A stretch of 62,181 nucleotides of DNA from assembly GCA_964459305.1 (NCBI GenBank), contig CAYWNA010000050.1, positions 1 to 62,181 of the forward strand, read 5' to 3'. This stretch comes from CAYWNA01 sp964459305 (GTDB lineage Bacteria > Planctomycetota > Planctomycetia > Pirellulales > Pirellulaceae). Positions within the stretch are counted from its first letter, which is position 1. Each line of letters starts with the position of its first letter. Both the position numbers and the translations under genes were made by a program. Shown here piece by piece: positions 25,293-35,229 of the stretch. A model generated the notes under the pieces. That model saw only the letters and a program-made list of their open reading frames with translations, was not told the origin of the DNA and ran no database searches.

Positions 25293-27074
25293 TCAGTCGA
25301 TAAGCGAAAGCCGATAGCAGGCAGCTTCGCGACTACTGCGGACCAGCAGGAACTCGCCCGCCAAAGCCGGATGGTTCCATGTCTTGGAATCCAGCGCGTC
25401 AAGAGTTCCCGATTCAACGGGGCCGTTTTCGGTCAGCTCGACGAGCACAACATCACCCGCCTCGGTTTGGACTACCAGGTCATTGCCTACCAAGAGTATC
25501 TGGCCGTGTCCGTAGCGTCCCCCTTTCCAAAGCCGCTTTCCGGTCTCGATATCCAGGCAGGCGAGGATGCCGTCATCAAGACCATAAACGCAACCATCCC
25601 TGTACACGGGGACTGCGAATTTGGCCTTCAAGCGACGGCTGGTCCATTTCGTTTGGATCCCAAAATCTCCCGCGGCATTGTGGACGACCTCGAACAAGGC
25701 AGCACCCGTTCCGTAGCCCGTGGAAACGAAAACGTCATTACGATCTCCAGCGTGAACGATCGGCTGCGAAGCGTTAACGCCTGGGAGATTTGACCAAGCG
25801 AACTTCCACAGAGCGTCTCCCGTCGCGAAATCGAAGGCGGCCGCCTGCGACGATGAGAAAACGATGACTTGTTGGATTCCGTCAATGTCGGCAAGAATCG
25901 GCGAGGAATAACTGGCCTGATCGGTGCCGGCTTGCCAGACCCGTTCACCGGTATCGCGATGGTACGCGACCAGCGTCGGTCCGGATTCGCCGGTCGGGCA
26001 AACGATTACCATCTCGTGCGACACCAGCGGCGAGCAACAAACGCCGTAGGTCTGATTCGATGCGTCGTGCTCCGCCAATACATCCTTCGACCAATGGACC
26101 TCACCAGTTGTCAGATCCAGACAGGATAGTACGCCCGTTGCGCCGATGGCAAACACCTGATCTGAATCGATCGTCGGAGTAGCGCGAGGGCCGGCGCCAC
26201 CGTACCCGTCGTGATAGCGAGCTCGATACGTATGATTCCAGATGTCCTCTCCAGTTCGCAATCCATAGCAAACGACACATTCGTTTTCCCCCCGCTGCTC
26301 TTGCGTGACTGCAAAACCGCCCGACACGGCAAAAGAACTCCAACCCGCTCCTACGCTACGTCGCCACAATTCCTGAGGCGGATTGGTCGACCAATCCAAG
26401 TTCAGCCGAACATCCGGCAGGCTGGCCGTGCGTGTTGGCCCCAAGTACTGCGGATAGTCGCGCCGAAAACCGGCATCGCTTTCGTCGGGCAACGTGGTCT
26501 TCGATGCGGAGATGAGTGATGGACGCGTGAGGGTAGACTCTCCCAGTTTTCTCCACGTGAAATTCACCTGATCGCCACCCATCAGGCCTTCGACTTCGAA
26601 AACAGCAAGGAAGGCAACGCCGAGACTCATGAAAACGGCCAGGAAAATGAACCTTGATCGCTTAGAAATCGGCGGGACAAACAGCCAAGCCAGCCACAAG
26701 ACCCACAGGCTGCCCAAGGTGTACCCAGGAACGACGTAGTACCGCGGAAAGAACGGTCCGGCGCAGGCCCCAGCGACGATCGCATTCGCCGCTATCCATA
26801 ACACAGAAACCGTCGCCACGGCGATCCACATGCCGCGCCGCGAGAGACCGCGCCGAGCGAAGCAGGAAAGCCCCCACACGGCAACGATTCCAAGGACGAG
26901 TAGTGCGGTATAGAGCGGCTCGGGTGCCCCAACGAGAAGCGTCGCGATCAGCACCCTGCCCCATGAATAGGGCAAGAACGCGAGCGTGACGAGCACACAC
27001 ACTACCACTGCCGTGATGTGAATCCATCGACTTCGATTGATCGCCCCGTCGTTCTCAGCTATTTCTGCTTCCAT
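25293..27074 (-). CDS. Membrane-anchored PQQ-type beta-propeller protein
   Basis: Protein of 593 residues. The first 180 residues form about five helices (ITAVVVCVLVTLAFLPYSW, LYTALLVLGIVAVWGLSCFA, FIFLAVFMSLGVAFLAVFEV). The remainder is a PQQ-like propeller with repeated DIWNHTYRARYHDGYG, CLDLTTGEVHWSKDV, TGERVWQA and CLDIETGKRLWKG blades, exposed outside the membrane. No PQQ dehydrogenase active-site residues are evident, so a structural or scaffolding role as in BamB is more likely. AAGAGG precedes ATG. The broken kinase lies 19 bp upstream on the same strand. Confidence 0.8.
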   Translation of the reverse strand: MEAEIAENDGAINRSRWIHITAVVVCVLVTLAFLPYSWGRVLIATLLVGAPEPLYTALLVLGIVAVWGLSCFARRGLSRRGMWIAVATVSVLWIAANAIVAGACAGPFFPRYYVVPGYTLGSLWVLWLAWLFVPPISKRSRFIFLAVFMSLGVAFLAVFEVEGLMGGDQVNFTWRKLGESTLTRPSLISASKTTLPDESDAGFRRDYPQYLGPTRTASLPDVRLNLDWSTNPPQELWRRSVGAGWSSFAVSGGFAVTQEQRGENECVVCYGLRTGEDIWNHTYRARYHDGYGGAGPRATPTIDSDQVFAIGATGVLSCLDLTTGEVHWSKDVLAEHDASNQTYGVCCSPLVSHEMVIVCPTGESGPTLVAYHRDTGERVWQAGTDQASYSSPILADIDGIQQVIVFSSSQAAAFDFATGDALWKFAWSNLPGVNASQPIVHAGDRNDVFVSTGYGTGAALFEVVHNAAGDFGIQTKWTSRRLKAKFAVPVYRDGCVYGLDDGILACLDIETGKRLWKGGRYGHGQILLVGNDLVVQTEAGDVVLVELTENGPVESGTLDALDSKTWNHPALAGEFLLVRSSREAACYRLSLID

Positions 27075-27093
27075 GGCCTCTTGTCCACCCGGC

Positions 27094-27897
27094 TCAGCGA
27101 CGCGGCACTACAACGGGAAAATCGGCGTTCTTGTCCGTGAGCGCCTGCAAATCACTGAAGGACTGAATACCGGATGATGCGAGAAGCCTCCCCACGTCGT
27201 CATCTCGGTAATCTTGACGCATAAGCCAGCGGCCTCGCGCGGCGATGGCTGATATCCGGTCAGCCAATCGGCCAGCGTGATCCCTTCCACAAAGTCGCTG
27301 ACGATGTACAGCGAATCCTCGTGCTTGCCTACTTCGTAGACGCTGACGATGTTCGGATGTCGAATCTGGGCGGTCGCTCGCGCCTCGCGCTGAAACTGCT
27401 GCGTGCCCGTGGCGTCCAGTTGGCCCTTGCGTGGCACCTTGACGGCTACGATGCGGTCCAACTGTGTGTCTCGAGCTTTCCAGACACTGCCGAATTGCCC
27501 CATGCCCACCTGGGTAATCAGCTGGAACTGGGCCATCGTTTTCGAGCCACCGCTGGGAAACGACGCCGTTTCGGCGACGGCCAGGCTGAATTGGCTCCCG
27601 CACGATGGACACTCCAGGTCCGTCACGCCGCGTTCTTCCTCCAATTCGATGGCGGTGTGGCAATGGGGGGCAGCGAATGCGCACGGAAAACGGGTTGGGC
27701 ACCGTAGCGCGATGCCTGTCCCCCGTGGTGCTTTCGTGGACCGCATCCGCATCGCTGAAGTATGCGCGCGGATCATCGACGAATTCCGGATGCGCGGCAA
27801 TGAACTCCTCCGGGTCCACCCGCTCGCCGCGGTCCACTCGCAGCATGTACTCCGCAATCAAAGCGTCAAATCGATGTGATCGGTCGCGATGCTCCAT
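27094..27897 (-). pseudogene. Broken Ser/Thr kinase (N-terminal region and N-lobe only)
   Basis: The gene begins MEHRDRSHRFDALIAEYMLR, the usual N-terminal helix of planctomycete kinases, followed by a zinc ribbon. A run of six C (27665-27670 on the complement) shifts the frame within that ribbon. With five C the protein would read RCPHCHTAIELEEERG and continue in frame into CPSCGSQFSL and the N-lobe (GMGQFGSVW, VAVKVPRK). The coding sense is lost after AAGLCVKIT: the catalytic loop HRD, DFG and the whole C-lobe are missing. The tail DDDVGRLLASSGIQSFSDL in the original frame may be the true C-terminal end joined by deletion. It is probably non-functional. Confidence 0.75.
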
Positions 27898-28344
27898 TAT
27901 CGATGTCCTCTCTGCTCCGATGGGATCGAGGAAACCGCAAACGGCTCACGTGAGCAGCCATTGCCAGTAGATTTGGTGCCGGCTATACCGCCCGCGGCCA
28001 AGTTTGTCCGTTTTGGGCGACATCACATTAACCCGAAGCGCAAGCGAAGCAATAGGTTGCGTCCCTCGCTTGCGATTCGGGTTAGTGTCAGTCGTGGCCG
28101 CGAGCGGTATATTGTATTCATCGAGAGCACGCACCGGAAGGTTCTCTTATGGCTCCTCATTGCCCTGCGATGCCAGGTGATTACCGATCCGAGGCTCCGA
28201 CCCCAGTTCGCGTGGAAACGTCTGAGCGGGTGTCTTGCGATCAGAGCCGAAGTTTGTTTCGGTGATGACGAGATCCTGGACATGCCAGGTCGAGGAGGAA
28301 TGGGCATCGTTTGAAACGCTCGATACGGGCAAAGGAGTTGCATC
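27898..28344. other. Intergenic region with a palindrome
   Basis: This 447-bp gap between divergent genes holds the palindrome at 28029-28084. No coding frame is supported. AAAGGAG for the mutarotase lies at its right edge. Confidence 0.5.
28029..28084. repeat. Palindrome (TAACCCGAAGCGCAAGCGA arms)
   Basis: 19-nt arms at 28029-28047 and 28066-28084 with one mismatch and an 18-nt loop. No second copy is seen in the window. Confidence 0.85.
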
Positions 28345-28683
28345 ATGAAACGCTACGGCATGGTCACGAAAGTACTGCCAGAGAAGCTCGACGAATACAA
28401 GACGCTCCACGCCGATGTGTGGCCCGGCGTGCTGGCGATGATCCAGCAGTGTAACATCCAGAACTACTCGATCTACGCCAAAAAACTCTCGGATGGCAAC
28501 CACTACTTGTTTAGCTACTTCGAATACGTCGGCAGCGATTTCGACGCGGACATGAAACGGATGGCCGCCGACCCGGAGACTCAAAGATGGTGGGCGGTCT
28601 GCAAGCCGTGCCTTGAGCCAGTCGAGGAGCTTTCGCCCGGCGAGGTCTGGACGACCATGGACGAGGTATTCCATCAAGATTGA
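28345..28683 (+). CDS. rhaM: L-rhamnose mutarotase
   Basis: Protein of 112 residues, the usual family length. It catalyses interconversion of the anomers of L-rhamnose in the cytoplasm ahead of isomerisation. Family features are visible: MKRYGMVTKVLPEKLDEYK at the start, HADVWPGVL with the conserved His, YSIYAK, and the closing PETQRWWAVCKPCLEPV with the Trp-Trp pair. AAAGGAG stands nine bases before ATG. No rhaA, rhaB or rhaD lies next to it, so rhamnose catabolic genes are either elsewhere or the enzyme is used alone. Confidence 0.92.
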   Translation: MKRYGMVTKVLPEKLDEYKTLHADVWPGVLAMIQQCNIQNYSIYAKKLSDGNHYLFSYFEYVGSDFDADMKRMAADPETQRWWAVCKPCLEPVEELSPGEVWTTMDEVFHQD

Positions 28684-29102
28684 CTAGCGGCTGACTAATC
28701 AAAGATGACCATCTGAGGTAGTCTTCCCACGCAGTATTTCACGGTTGGATGCTCCGCGTTGGCGAGCCTTGGGCGTCAGCCCGCGGATAGCATCACCGGA
28801 CTAACGTCCGCCGTTCGCCGACACACTTGGGCACCAACAAACAGGCCAGGCAAATGCTTCGGCTGACATCGCGTCTAGCCCAGACCTCACAAGGACACGG
28901 CACTGCGTGCCCCGTTCTGCTGGTTGCGGATTCTGCAATTGTTGGTACACATTAATAAGTTGGTGGCGATTCACGCCACAACGTGTGGCGGCATACTACC
29001 GATGGCCGCGAAGTTCCCATCTTGGCTTGAGGCAATTGAGCTTTTGCGGTCAGCCGGGGAATCTCCTCAGGCATACTCAACGGAACACCGAGGAGGGGCA
29101 AG
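28684..29102. other. Intergenic region upstream of the surface protein
   Basis: This 419-bp gap holds the imperfect palindrome at 28761-28819 and no supported gene. GAGGAGG for the giant protein begins about 14 bases before its GTG. Confidence 0.5.
28761..28819. repeat. Imperfect palindrome, related half copy at 52650-52672
   Basis: 23-nt arms 28761-28783 (GGCGAGCCTTGGGCGTCAGC...) and 28797-28819. Seven mismatches occur, several of which are G-U pairs in RNA. The sequence at 52650-52672, read in reverse complement, matches the left arm at 19 of 23 positions. Confidence 0.65.
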
Positions 29103-32100
29103 GTGCGATTCTCCAAAACCGTGCGCCGACGTTTCGTATCCGGACGACGCTTTCGCCATCTGGGCCTCGAACGACTCGAACGGCGAGTCATGCTTGCGGC
29201 GGGCGTTATCGAGTTGGGACCCTCCGACAACATCGCGCTGGATCAGCCCCGCGTCGCCATGGAGTTGGCGAAGGATGTGGATCCGGACCCCGATGTGGAG
29301 CAGTGGGAGAGTGTCGGGCCGACTGCGTTCAATACGATGCTCCTCGACACTGGCGCCAATGGCGTGTTGGCGATGGCCACTGCCGTTGCGGATATGAAAC
29401 AGCCGCCGATTCCTTACGTCACCGAGGGCACTTTCGTGGAGATCGGCGTGGCCGGCAATCACGAGATGGACATATCGGCGGCCTATCGATTCGACTTCGC
29501 CGGCAGCAGTGGTGAGCGCAACACGATCACGCAACGGATCAACTTGGGCCGACACAACGGTCCCGACAACCAGGCGATTCTCACGGATTCCACGAAAGCA
29601 TGGGGAGTCGACGAACTGAAGGACCAGATCGTAAGAAATCTGGACGATGGCAGTGAAGGCGTGATTACGGGAAACACGCGCACCACGATCACCGCAGCCC
29701 TTAGTGGCGGCACCGACAACCATTGGGGCGCTGGGGACCATTATGATGTGGTCTGGGGCGACCACGACGGGAGCGACAATCAGGGAGTTCTCACTGATTC
29801 TGGAAAATCCTGGACCGTCGATGAGTTCAAGGACCTGGTTGTCATGAACTTGGACGACGGTAGCAAAGGCCTAATAGAATCCAACACGGAAGATACGATC
29901 ACCGCAGCTCTTGCCGGCGGGATGGAAAACGACTGGGATAGCGACGACCGCTACGACATCGTCTCCCTCGAAACCGTTCGGATCCTCTCGGACTCGCACA
30001 ACGATTTTAGCCAGTTTGGGCCCTGGGGCCTGGTCGGCATGCCTGCCATGGTCGACCGGGTGACGACGCTGGATATGACCGGGTGGTCGGGCGGTGGTAC
30101 CGATCTGGCCGACCTGTACATGGTAACGTCGTTCTCGAATGATTTGCCGGCGGAGCCGGCCGGCCAGAGCCATCGCTACGCCGTCTCACTGGACAACCGG
30201 ATCTCGTTTGATCCGAACGACCAAGTTGTCGCGTGCGCACCCGGTGACCTTGAATGCTCGGAATCGCCGCCGGTCTGGGGCGATGTTCCGTTCCTCACGG
30301 CCGCACCCAAGTATCGTGGCGTCATGCAGGAAGGTAATTTCTTGTTCGACACTGGCGCGCAGATGAGCATCATTTCCAATCATCTGGCGCTCGATATCGG
30401 TCTGGACAGCAACGGCGACGGTGTGCTGGACAGGAACGACGATTCGTTTGTCACGACGCAGGCGGTTGGCGGAGTCGGTGGCCAAATATCCGTGCCGGTG
30501 TTTGCCATCGACGAGGTACACGTTCCGGCCGAGCAGGTAGCAACCGGCGATGACGTCGAACTGGTCTGGACCGACCTGCAGTGGCTGGTTCTGGATATTC
30601 CCACGCCCGAGGACCAACCGAGTCTGGACGGCATTTTCGGCTCCGACCTGATCACCAGCGGATGGTTCCACGCGTTCTTCTACCCCGGCCAGCCAGACGG
30701 TTTCATCGATCGCGCCCACTTCGATTTCCGGGAAATGCCGGAGCAGGGCAAGGGAACGCTGTATCTGGATCTCAATGAACTAGTGGACCATGTAAGCGTC
30801 CCGGGTCCTGGTGTCCGCTTCCGTGAAACGGCGCGTACGACAGAAGTCGGCGAGGGAGGCGTCAGCGACACGTACACCGTCGTCCTCACGGGGGCGCCGA
30901 CGGCAGATGTGACCGTCACGTTGGGAAACACGGATGGTCAGGTTTTTGCAGTCAACGACGCGAATTCATCCAACGAGTTGGTGTTCACGCCAGCGGATTG
31001 GGACACACCTCAAGTCGTTCGCGTTGACGCCGTCAACGACAGCATCGCCGAAGGTCCTCACACCGGCGTTATCACCCATGCGATAACCAGCACAGACGAC
31101 AACTACGCGAATTTGATCGTACCCGATCTTACCGTCAACGTAAGCGACGACGATATTCACCTGATTACCATCACCAAGGACGAGGCCGGGCAGACCGAAA
31201 TCAACTCGATCGACGTCACTGAGGGTGGCACGGCTACGTATTGGGTCGCGCTTGCCAACGCACCGAGCTCGGACATTTGGGTCTTGACAGAGGACGTGGC
31301 CGGCCAAGCAGTAGTCGAGAATGCGAGTAACCCGCTGTACGAGAATATCCTTGTTTTCGCTCCCGGTGACTGGTCTGTGCCTCAAGCCTACAACTTGACC
31401 GCAGTCGATGATGCGGACCGCGAGGGACCGCATCAGGCGAAACTCACCCATTCCATCGTCGACCTTCTTGCCAGCCCGCCAACATTAGGACAGACGGCCC
31501 TTACTGTCAATATTTCCGACAACGATGTTGGAGGTGTGGTCATCAGCGGGACGGGGGATGCTACCGATCTCACGGAAGCAGGTGGCACGGACACATACCA
31601 GATCGCACTGGCAACCGTGCCAGCGGCGGCGGTCGAGATCACGGTGTCGGCCGACGCCCAGACGCGAGTCAGTGTTGACGGCGGTCCATTCCAGTCGGAC
31701 GTGGTGTTGACTTTCACAGAAACGGCTGCGCAGACCGTCACGATACGAGCTGTAGATGACAACATCGACGAGGAAACTCACATCGGTACGATCACGCACA
31801 CGATCACGGGCGCGAGCGAACCGATGTATCCAGCAACGCTGTCGATCGACGATGTGTGTGCCACCATCGCGGACAACGACTCGGCCGGCCTGAGGCATAC
31901 TTCCGATCAGCAGGGGCAGAACGTCGTCACCTCGGTCAACGTGGCCGAAGGTGGCACCGAGGCAACGTACTGGATGACGCTCACCAGCGAGCCGAAGGCA
32001 GAGGTCAAGGTCTTGCTCGGCAGCGCCGACGGACAGGTGAGCGTGACCAGCGACAGTCAAGGCGCGGAACTCCTCTTCAGCCCGTCAAATTGGAGCACCC

Positions 32101-35081
32101 CTCAACGAGTTCACGTCAGCGCGGCCGACGACGCCGCTGTCGAAGGAGAGCACAGCAGCCAGATCGCTCAACGAGCCGTCAGCTTGGATCCCGGTTACCA
32201 GAGCAGCAGCGTACTGACAGCCAACATTGCCGACAACGACACGGCAGGCATTATGGTCGCCAGCGACATCAACTTATATGACCCCAGTCAAGGCTCGTTG
32301 CCATCAAATCAAAGCTGGGTGAGCTTTGTTCTTCCTCCCGCGGTCGAGACTCACACGGGATCCCTGCTGTCCTTGAACACGAGTGCCAATCGAGGCTCTC
32401 AGGCGGGTTACTCGACTGAAGATACGTTATTGGGCAGTAACCAGCATCCCCAGATGCCCACGCTGGACCGACTGAGCGGTTTCACCGTCAGCTTCGAACT
32501 GCAGGTGCTTTCCGAAGGCCACGACAATCGCGACGACAACGGCGACTCGCTGTACGACCGGGCGGGATTCAGCGTGCTCTCTGTGAGTCAGGACTTGCTG
32601 GGTCTGGAGTTGGCGTTTTTTGAGGATCGGATTTGGGCGTACGCTGCTGCCAATGAAGGGCCCCAATCCCTGTTCACCCAGGCCGAAGGCGTAGACTTTG
32701 ACACGACTGCGGATTTGGTCCAATACGACCTTTTCGTGCTGGGGGACAGTTACCGACTCTCTGGCGACGGTACGGTGCTTCTGACAGGAAAGCTTCGCAA
32801 CTACAATCCCAGCGGCGTCTCTCCGTTGCTGGACCCCTATGACAATCCAAGTTTCCTCTTCTTCGGCGACGATACAACCTCTGGGGACTCCAGCGTACTT
32901 TTGGGCTCGGTCGACGTGTCATTGAATGTCGCTTCCACCTCGGGTTTGACGACCACAGAGGCAGGTGGTTCGGCGACGTTCACGGTGACGCTGACGAGCC
33001 AGCCGAGCGCGGACGTGACGGTTCCGCTCACGTCCACCGACACGAGCGAGGGCACGGTTCCGGCGGACGTGGTGATTGCACCGGCGGCCTGGAACACGGG
33101 CGTGGAGGTAACGGTCACAGGCGTGGACGACCACGTGATCGACGGGAACGTGGCGTACACGATCCAGACGGGCGATCCGACCAGCACGGACGGTTACTAC
33201 GACGCTTTGGTTGCAGCGGACGCGGGCGACGTGTCGGTGACTAACAACGACAACGACACGGCGGGCATCACGGTGCATCCCACGTCGGGTCTGACGACGA
33301 CCGAGGCCGGTGGCACGTCCGAGTTCACGATCGTGCTGGACACGGAGCCGACGGCGAACGTGAGGATCGACTTGAGTTCCAGCGACGCTGGGGAAGGGGC
33401 GGTCCGGGACCACGTGCTGTTCACGCCGTCCAACTGGTCCACGGCGCAGACGGTGACGATCACGGGCCAGGACGACCCCGTGGACGACGGGGACGTAGCG
33501 TACACGATCGTGACGCAGCCGGCCTCCAGCTCGGACTCGAACTACAACGATGTGAACCCATCGGACGTGTCGGTGACGAACGAGGACAACGACACGACGG
33601 GTATCACGGTGCATCCCACGTCGGGTCTGACGACGACCGAGGCCGGTGGCACGGCCGAGTTCACGATCGTTCTGGACACGGAGCCGACGGCGAACGTGAG
33701 GATCGATTTGAGTTCCAGCGACTCTGGGGAAGGGACGGTGCGGGACCACGTGCTGTTCACGCCGTCCAACTGGTCCACGGCTCAGACGGTGACGGTCACG
33801 GGTGTGGACGATGACGTCGATGATGGCGACGTGGCTTACTCGATCATCACGGCGCCGGCAACGAGCACCGACGGGAAGTACAACGATCTCAATGCATCCG
33901 ACGTATCGGTGACCAATACCGACGATGAGTCTGCCGACGGAGACGCTGACGGAATCGATGACGGCGTGGAAGCAGCGGGGCCCAACAATGGCGACGGAAA
34001 CAAGGATGGAACTGCCGACAGCCAGCAGAACCATGTAGCGTCGTTTCCCAATGCAGTGAACGGTGGCTATGTGACGGTGGCTGCACCATCTGGAACCACA
34101 TTGAACAACGTCACAGCAACGGGCAATCCTTCGCCCAGCGATGCTCCGTCGGGCGTGAATTTCCCCGTCGGATTCTTCGATTACGTGATTGAGGGAGTCG
34201 GAGTTGGCGGGTCGGCGGTCGTCACGGTCTACCCGGAGTCAGGAACCGTGGTAAACGCATATTATCAGTACGGTCCTACACCGGACGATCCCACGGATCA
34301 TTGGTATGCGTTCATGTACGACGGGGAGACCGGCGCAATCGTCCACGCCGACCGTATCGAATTGCATTTTGTCGACGGCAAGCGGGGCGATGACGACCTG
34401 TTGGCGAACGGCAGAATCGTCGATCCAGGTGCGCCAGGTGGAACCGCGCATCTATGGCAAAATCCGGCGCTGCCGGAAGACGTGAATTGCGACACGGACG
34501 TCACTGCGTTGGACGTTTTGACACTGATCAACGACATCAATTCGGGGCGCGGTCCTGATCTCCCCGAAACCATCCAAGGCTCCGACACCGTACCCGACTA
34601 TCCCGATGTATCTGGCGATGATGATCTAACCGCACTGGATGTTTTGCAGGTAATCAACTACATCAACTCGCATTCATCAGGATCATTGGCCCAGCCCGAA
34701 GGCGAGGGAGAAGCAGCGATCGGCCAGGGCATTTTTGCTTCTGTGAATTTACTCAGCGGCAACACGGAGGCCGGGCAGGCCAAGCAATACACGGCTCCCG
34801 TCTTTCCGTCAGTCTTTGCATCGGTAAGCGATTCAAACGGCTTGTCGGTAGTCAATAACGACTTGCCGCGTCGCGCGGTCGAGCCGGACAGGAGCTACCG
34901 GACTGGCTCTCCAGACGACGTTCTGGCAGATTGGCTGTCCGGTCTTGATGCAGGGTCGCCCAGCGAACAAGTCGGCGAACTGTGGATGCCGATGGTCGAC
35001 GAGCCTGATATCACTTGGGCCGAGTTGGAGGATGCTCTATCGGACCTCGTAGCAGACGTTGCAGCAGCTTGGCACCTGTGA
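29103..35081 (+). CDS. Giant LEPR-XLL surface protein: aspartic-protease-like domain, Calx-beta-like repeats, dockerin
   Basis: Protein of 1992 residues starting at GTG with GAGGAGG upstream. The N-terminus (FRHLGLERLERRVMLAAG, about 17-34) is the LEPR-XLL motif of planctomycete exported proteins. Two Asp-Thr-Gly motifs, LLDTGANG (Asp82) and LFDTGAQM (Asp416), point to a two-lobed aspartic-protease-like domain over roughly 70-560. Then come Calx-beta-like repeats (about 570-1030 and 1275-1610) around a concanavalin-like module. A choice-of-anchor U-type region (about 1625-1770) and a type I dockerin (DVNCDTDVTALDVLTLIND, DVSGDDDLTALDVLQVINY) follow. Two repeats, 336 bp each, are almost identical at DNA level. 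The role is surface adhesion or proteolysis by inference. Confidence 0.82.
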   Translation: MRFSKTVRRRFVSGRRFRHLGLERLERRVMLAAGVIELGPSDNIALDQPRVAMELAKDVDPDPDVEQWESVGPTAFNTMLLDTGANGVLAMATAVADMKQPPIPYVTEGTFVEIGVAGNHEMDISAAYRFDFAGSSGERNTITQRINLGRHNGPDNQAILTDSTKAWGVDELKDQIVRNLDDGSEGVITGNTRTTITAALSGGTDNHWGAGDHYDVVWGDHDGSDNQGVLTDSGKSWTVDEFKDLVVMNLDDGSKGLIESNTEDTITAALAGGMENDWDSDDRYDIVSLETVRILSDSHNDFSQFGPWGLVGMPAMVDRVTTLDMTGWSGGGTDLADLYMVTSFSNDLPAEPAGQSHRYAVSLDNRISFDPNDQVVACAPGDLECSESPPVWGDVPFLTAAPKYRGVMQEGNFLFDTGAQMSIISNHLALDIGLDSNGDGVLDRNDDSFVTTQAVGGVGGQISVPVFAIDEVHVPAEQVATGDDVELVWTDLQWLVLDIPTPEDQPSLDGIFGSDLITSGWFHAFFYPGQPDGFIDRAHFDFREMPEQGKGTLYLDLNELVDHVSVPGPGVRFRETARTTEVGEGGVSDTYTVVLTGAPTADVTVTLGNTDGQVFAVNDANSSNELVFTPADWDTPQVVRVDAVNDSIAEGPHTGVITHAITSTDDNYANLIVPDLTVNVSDDDIHLITITKDEAGQTEINSIDVTEGGTATYWVALANAPSSDIWVLTEDVAGQAVVENASNPLYENILVFAPGDWSVPQAYNLTAVDDADREGPHQAKLTHSIVDLLASPPTLGQTALTVNISDNDVGGVVISGTGDATDLTEAGGTDTYQIALATVPAAAVEITVSADAQTRVSVDGGPFQSDVVLTFTETAAQTVTIRAVDDNIDEETHIGTITHTITGASEPMYPATLSIDDVCATIADNDSAGLRHTSDQQGQNVVTSVNVAEGGTEATYWMTLTSEPKAEVKVLLGSADGQVSVTSDSQGAELLFSPSNWSTPQRVHVSAADDAAVEGEHSSQIAQRAVSLDPGYQSSSVLTANIADNDTAGIMVASDINLYDPSQGSLPSNQSWVSFVLPPAVETHTGSLLSLNTSANRGSQAGYSTEDTLLGSNQHPQMPTLDRLSGFTVSFELQVLSEGHDNRDDNGDSLYDRAGFSVLSVSQDLLGLELAFFEDRIWAYAAANEGPQSLFTQAEGVDFDTTADLVQYDLFVLGDSYRLSGDGTVLLTGKLRNYNPSGVSPLLDPYDNPSFLFFGDDTTSGDSSVLLGSVDVSLNVASTSGLTTTEAGGSATFTVTLTSQPSADVTVPLTSTDTSEGTVPADVVIAPAAWNTGVEVTVTGVDDHVIDGNVAYTIQTGDPTSTDGYYDALVAADAGDVSVTNNDNDTAGITVHPTSGLTTTEAGGTSEFTIVLDTEPTANVRIDLSSSDAGEGAVRDHVLFTPSNWSTAQTVTITGQDDPVDDGDVAYTIVTQPASSSDSNYNDVNPSDVSVTNEDNDTTGITVHPTSGLTTTEAGGTAEFTIVLDTEPTANVRIDLSSSDSGEGTVRDHVLFTPSNWSTAQTVTVTGVDDDVDDGDVAYSIITAPATSTDGKYNDLNASDVSVTNTDDESADGDADGIDDGVEAAGPNNGDGNKDGTADSQQNHVASFPNAVNGGYVTVAAPSGTTLNNVTATGNPSPSDAPSGVNFPVGFFDYVIEGVGVGGSAVVTVYPESGTVVNAYYQYGPTPDDPTDHWYAFMYDGETGAIVHADRIELHFVDGKRGDDDLLANGRIVDPGAPGGTAHLWQNPALPEDVNCDTDVTALDVLTLINDINSGRGPDLPETIQGSDTVPDYPDVSGDDDLTALDVLQVINYINSHSSGSLAQPEGEGEAAIGQGIFASVNLLSGNTEAGQAKQYTAPVFPSVFASVSDSNGLSVVNNDLPRRAVEPDRSYRTGSPDDVLADWLSGLDAGSPSEQVGELWMPMVDEPDITWAELEDALSDLVADVAAAWHL
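33264..33935 (+). repeat. Tandem 336-bp repeat within the giant surface protein
   Basis: Two successive units of about 336 bp (112 codons) encode Calx-beta-like modules beginning GITVHPTSGLTTTEAGG. The first stretch, ATCACGGTGCATCCCACG, recurs unchanged 336 bases later. Differences between units are few and mostly in the second half, pointing to recent duplication or gene conversion. Confidence 0.85.
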
Positions 35082-35127
35082 TCGCAACGTCCCTCGCACA
35101 CCTTCAGAGCGTGTCCCTTCACGTTGT

Positions 35128-35194
35128 GGGAGGGCAGGCTCCCGCCGAGCCGAAAGCACGGAAGAACGCGGCTCAGCAGGAGCTTCGCCCTCCC
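35128..35194. repeat. Dispersed palindrome family 3, copy 1
   Basis: Arms 35128-35151 (GGGAGGGCAGGCTCCCGCCG...) and 35170-35194 (...GAGCTTCGCCCTCCC). The right arm is the exact reverse complement, over 25 bases, of the left arm of the copy at 41588-41658. It lies just after the stop of the giant protein. Confidence 0.9.
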
Positions 35195-35229
35195 GAGTTG
35201 AGGCTTCCGATGAATTCCGGGACGCGCTC

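Noticed and set aside
33264..33935. CRISPR array
   Set aside because: The repeat units are 336 bp, coding and adjacent without spacers. No short regularly spaced repeats or cas genes occur in the window.
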